From Parachlorella kessleri (taxonomy: Eukaryota; Chlorophyta; Trebouxiophyceae; Chlorellales; Chlorellaceae): 64,000 nucleotides of DNA. Shown piece by piece: positions 61,556-64,000 of the stretch. Made by a program: the position numbers and the translations under genes. The notes below the pieces were generated by a model, which searched no databases, was not told the origin of the DNA, and worked only from the letters and a program-made list of their open reading frames with translations. Where the stretch lies: assembly GCA_001598975.1 (NCBI GenBank), contig BBXU01000578.1:1-64000 (forward strand), written 5' to 3'. Position 1 is the first letter of the stretch. Every line of letters begins with the position of its first letter.

Positions 61556-61885
61556 TTCTGGCACACTGCACCAAACCTATTACTACAACGCGAGTTAGTG
61601 CCAGTGGCCTCCTGTGGTGCTCCTCATGAGATAATGCTACAAGTTGTGCTGCTGGGCATGCATGACTTTTTTGCGTCATTTGGCATGGACTGGATTTATT
61701 GAGGGTGGCAGGGAATGCGAGCAGGGAGGAGGTACTGGGATACTGAGCGGACAGGGTTGAATGCAGAATGAGCCTGAGTCTGCCTGATTTCTGAGCCAGC
61801 AATTCTCTCCCCAAGATAAGCTAAGGCCACTGGATTGCTCGAGGCTGGGCCCATGGGCCAAGCCTTTGACCAATGATGTAAAACC
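61556..61885. other. Short intergenic region with an inverted dispersed repeat
   Basis: It holds the 3' UTR of the preceding gene and repeat A copy 5 (61702-61800, minus). Confidence 0.45.
61702..61800 (-). repeat. Dispersed repeat family A, copy 5 (inverted)
   Basis: The reverse complement reads GACTCAGGCTCATTCTGCAT, CAACCCTGTCCGCTCAG and CCTGCTCGCATTCCCTGCC, the same order as the plus-strand copies. Confidence 0.65.
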
Positions 61886-61899
61886 CACTCTGAGAAAGG
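61886..61899 (+). repeat. Left terminal inverted repeat of the CACTA-like element
   Basis: CACTCTGAGAAAGG, matched exactly by the reverse complement of 63628-63641. Confidence 0.8.
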
Positions 61900-62341
61900 G
61901 GCCCCCTTGGAGGGCCCCCCTGGAGACCCCCTTGGCCGTATGGCTCCTAGGGGGTCTCCAAGGGCTGGGCAACCCACCATGGAGACCGTCGTGACACCCC
62001 CTTGAACACCCCACTGATACCCCTTCGGTAGTAAGGACAAATCAATGTGGTTCCCGAGGCTCATCAGGGGGGCTTCAAAGGCCCATCAAAGTGGTGTACC
62101 GGGAGACCTCCAGGGGTGCTCCAGGGAGCTTCCAGCACAGCACTGTTACACATCAGGACAGATCCAGACCGCATCCAGGGGGCTCCCGTGCACTGCAGGA
62201 GGGTCCCCAGTGCAGGCATAATACATCCCAAACGGGGCTGCAGGGCAGCCACAAAGCTACACATACCGGGAAGTACACAACGCATACCAGCCTTCCAAGT
62301 TCACACAGTGCCCCTGCTCCCTTGAAGTGTTCAAGTGCCCT

Positions 62342-62577
62342 ACTTCCCAAAGGGGACCCCATGAGAGTCAACTACACGCACATCCTGGGAAGTCAGCACC
62401 GCAACAGGTCTACATCACCTGGTGCCACACCATTTTCCCCACTTCCCAAAGCGGCCTGGGTGCCACCCAGCTACACCTGCATCCTGGGAAATTGCAAAGC
62501 ATGTCTGATCGCCGCTGTCTTCCCTACTTCCCATAGCAGGTCAGGTGCCACCAAACTACAATTACATCCTGGGAAGT
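62342..62577. repeat. Three units bounded by ACTTCCCA ... TGGGAAGT
   Basis: Units at 62342-62393, 62441-62493 and 62526-62577, each 52-53 bp, start with ACTTCCCA and end with TGGGAAGT (the second ends TGGGAAAT). Each contains CATCCTGGGAA at its right end. Confidence 0.75.
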
Positions 62578-62619
62578 CGCCATCTGCAGCCACAACAAGC
62601 CCTGGCCACCTCCACGACC

Positions 62620-63100
62620 CTACGAGGAGGTGGGCTTCCTGCTCGGCCTCCCAGTGGTACGCGTCTTGTTCTCCTTTTCCTCGGTCCTGGCCCTCTTCTG
62701 CTTCTGAGCATTGATCTTGGCGTTGCCCACCGCACCACCTGGCTTGGTGGTGCCAGGAACAACCACTGCAGTGCAGCAGTGGCCATTTGCAGTCGCCACC
62801 CATACATACAGTGAGCGTCTAGCAGAAACCGTGCTTGTGTCTCTGCCGTGCTGCTCCAGGCAGTGAACATGCACCACAAATTCCAGCAGTAGCACATAAA
62901 TGTGTGTTCATGGAGGAAGGTAGTGCAATTTGCAGGCTTGCAAAGCTTAAGTGCCCACAAGGCATCACACAGTCTTACATACCTGCGACTCTGCCGCCAA
63001 GGAAGGTGGGCGCAGGCTGCAGCGGCACGGGGTTGGGCTTGGCATTGCCTGCCCAGGTCCTGGTGAACTGTTTGATGGCGGACTCGGCTTGAGTGTCGAC
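62620..63100 (-). other. Exon-like pair inside the transposon, possibly a captured gene fragment
   Basis: Segments 63100-62983 and 62765-62620 have consensus splice sites and join in phase 1. They read VDTQAESAIKQFTRTWAGNA, KPNPVPLQPAPTF, then KPGGAVGNAKINAQKQKRAR and a basic tail ending at a stop. No start exon was found within the element. The family is not recognised. Confidence 0.35.
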
Positions 63101-63303
63101 CTGCACATTGACAGCGACTGTTACATGTGCCTCCTGCCATTTGTGCACACTGCAATCCCCAAGTTGTGGGGGGCTGCATGTCAAGCTACAGCAAGCATTA
63201 TGAGCTGCATTCAGCTGGTAAGTATCCCTGGCTGGCAGCAACCATGCCAGGACATGCTGTTCCTGCACTGCCTCTTCTTCAAGTAGCCCTGCATGGTGGC
63301 AGG

Positions 63304-63334
63304 TCTGGGAAGTGCTTTGGATGCACTTCCCAGA
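63304..63334. repeat. Perfect 12-bp palindromic hairpin
   Basis: TCTGGGAAGTGC (63304-63315), a 7-base loop, then GCACTTCCCAGA (63323-63334). It shares the GGGAAGT word with the repeat units at 62.3-62.6 kb. Confidence 0.8.
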
Positions 63335-63627
63335 AGCGGTGGCAAAGGATGCACTAGCATACTCCGTCTGGGAAGTACACCTATTGCACTTGCACTGGCA
63401 GCCTAGCTGTGCAGAGGCCTCCAGCAGAGCCCCATTGGGCCAGGACCCCAGGTGGTCATCAAGGGGGTACCCCCCCCGGTGGGCACGTCAAGGGGGTCCT
63501 GTCAGGGGGGTACCCCTTGGAGAGTCGCCCGGGGGGTGCCACCAAGGGGGTTCCCGGGGGGGTGGGTGCCTTGATGCCCCCATCACTGGGGTCCCAGGTA
63601 CCTCCAAGGCCCCCTACCAGGGGGGGG

Positions 63628-63641
63628 CCTTTCTCAGAGTG
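63628..63641 (-). repeat. Right terminal inverted repeat of the CACTA-like element
   Basis: CCTTTCTCAGAGTG, the reverse complement of the left end, directly followed by ACC. Confidence 0.8.
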
Positions 63642-64000
63642 ACCGGAAGAAAGCAGGAGCCTGCCATGCCAGCTGGCACAGGATGAAGAACTTTGCATGG
63701 CATAACAACCTTAGCCATTGGATAATGACTTTGCCCCCTTGGCATGGCAGGCTTGTGGCTAGTAACCTTCGTGGCGTTGTGACAACAGCTGGTGTTGCGT
63801 GTTGAGAAACGTTTCTTTTCCCTTTTACCATAGTGAGCCTTTTACTTGTACTCTGGCTGACCTTGCAAAGTTCGATCGATCAGATCAGAAAGGCTCAAAG
63901 CAGGCTGTCTCGCTCAACTAGCCTACCTAGCCAGAGTCACATGCTTCTGCAGAAACTTATGTGACATAGTAATAAATTATTGTTATGAGAAATAGCATAG
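63642..64000. other. Region right of the transposon
   Basis: A minus-strand ATG at 63831 opens MVKGKRNVSQHATPAVVTTP and meets a possible donor, but no further exon could be attached. Otherwise nothing is seen. Confidence 0.3.

Larger units (their letters stand above)
61886..63641. mobile_element. CACTA-like (En/Spm-type) DNA transposon, apparently non-autonomous
   Basis: The left end is CACTCTGAGAAAGG followed by G/C runs; the right end is the exact inverse (CCTTTCTCAGAGTG). Both ends are directly flanked by ACC (61883-61885 and 63642-63644), a 3-bp target duplication. CAC termini, a 3-bp duplication and repeat-rich subterminal arms (about 61886-62240 and 63420-63641, full of GGGGG/CCCCC motifs) are the hallmarks of CACTA elements. 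It is 1,756 bp long. No transposase is seen inside. It holds three inverted TGGGAAGT units, a perfect palindrome and two exon-like segments. Confidence 0.75.

Noticed and set aside
63634..63831. Start MVKGKRNVSQHATPAVVTTP as first exon of the exon pair at 62.6-63.1 kb
   Set aside because: The phase does not match the exon at 63100, and the transposon right end lies between them.

Overview
This is eukaryotic nuclear DNA, most likely from a green alga (Chlorophyta). Coding regions are broken into short exons with GT-AG introns, and reading frames rejoin exactly across splice sites. Several products are plastid type: a photosynthetic 2Fe-2S ferredoxin, a DUF1995/LPA3-like protein, a PHT4-like anion transporter, a CLC of plastid type and a starch-binding protein with a plastid targeting sequence. 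There are no operons, tRNA, rRNA or CRISPR arrays that I can see. A trebouxiophyte such as Coccomyxa would fit, but the species is inference only.

Layout. 1-4.7 kb (-): an F-box-like LRR gene running off the left edge. 5.8-6.8 kb (-): plastid ferredoxin, five exons, one GC-AG intron. 7.7-11.9 kb (-): CLC chloride channel/transporter. 12.9-17.8 kb (-): a 654-residue plastid protein with a thylakoid-type signal, coiled coils, a membrane helix and a C-terminal CBM20 starch-binding domain. 18.3-23.6 kb (+): two tandem F-box-like LRR genes with matching exon structure, the second carrying a frame break. 24.6-27.8 kb (-): DUF1995 protein. 27.9-29.5 kb (+): Nudix hydrolase. 30.7-34.4 kb (-): sphingomyelin-synthase-like enzyme. 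34.7-39.6 kb (+): PNKP-type DNA 3'-phosphatase fused in frame to a DNA polymerase beta-type 8-kDa HhH/lyase domain. 41.0-43.0 kb (-): DUF4864 protein. 43.3-44.4 kb (+): TMEM18. 45.2-47.8 kb (+): alpha/beta-hydrolase. 49.2-50.2 kb (-): unknown protein. 51.0-52.3 kb (-): secreted fibronectin-III protein. 53.7-56.6 kb (-): PHT4 transporter. 57.1-57.4 kb (-): possible 70-residue protein. 57.6-61.6 kb (+): large low-complexity protein with a C2-like start. 61.9-63.6 kb: a CACTA-like DNA transposon with 14-bp terminal inverted repeats and a 3-bp target duplication, holding an exon pair that looks like a captured gene.

The genes do not form one pathway. Two encode unusual domain combinations that are worth following up: the phosphatase plus lyase-like fusion (DNA break repair), and the membrane-anchored starch-binding coiled-coil protein (a possible tether between thylakoid or pyrenoid membrane and starch). 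Three GC-AG introns, two families of dispersed short repeats and the transposon are the main non-coding features. Exon coordinates were worked out by hand from splice consensus and frame continuity; no transcript data were available.
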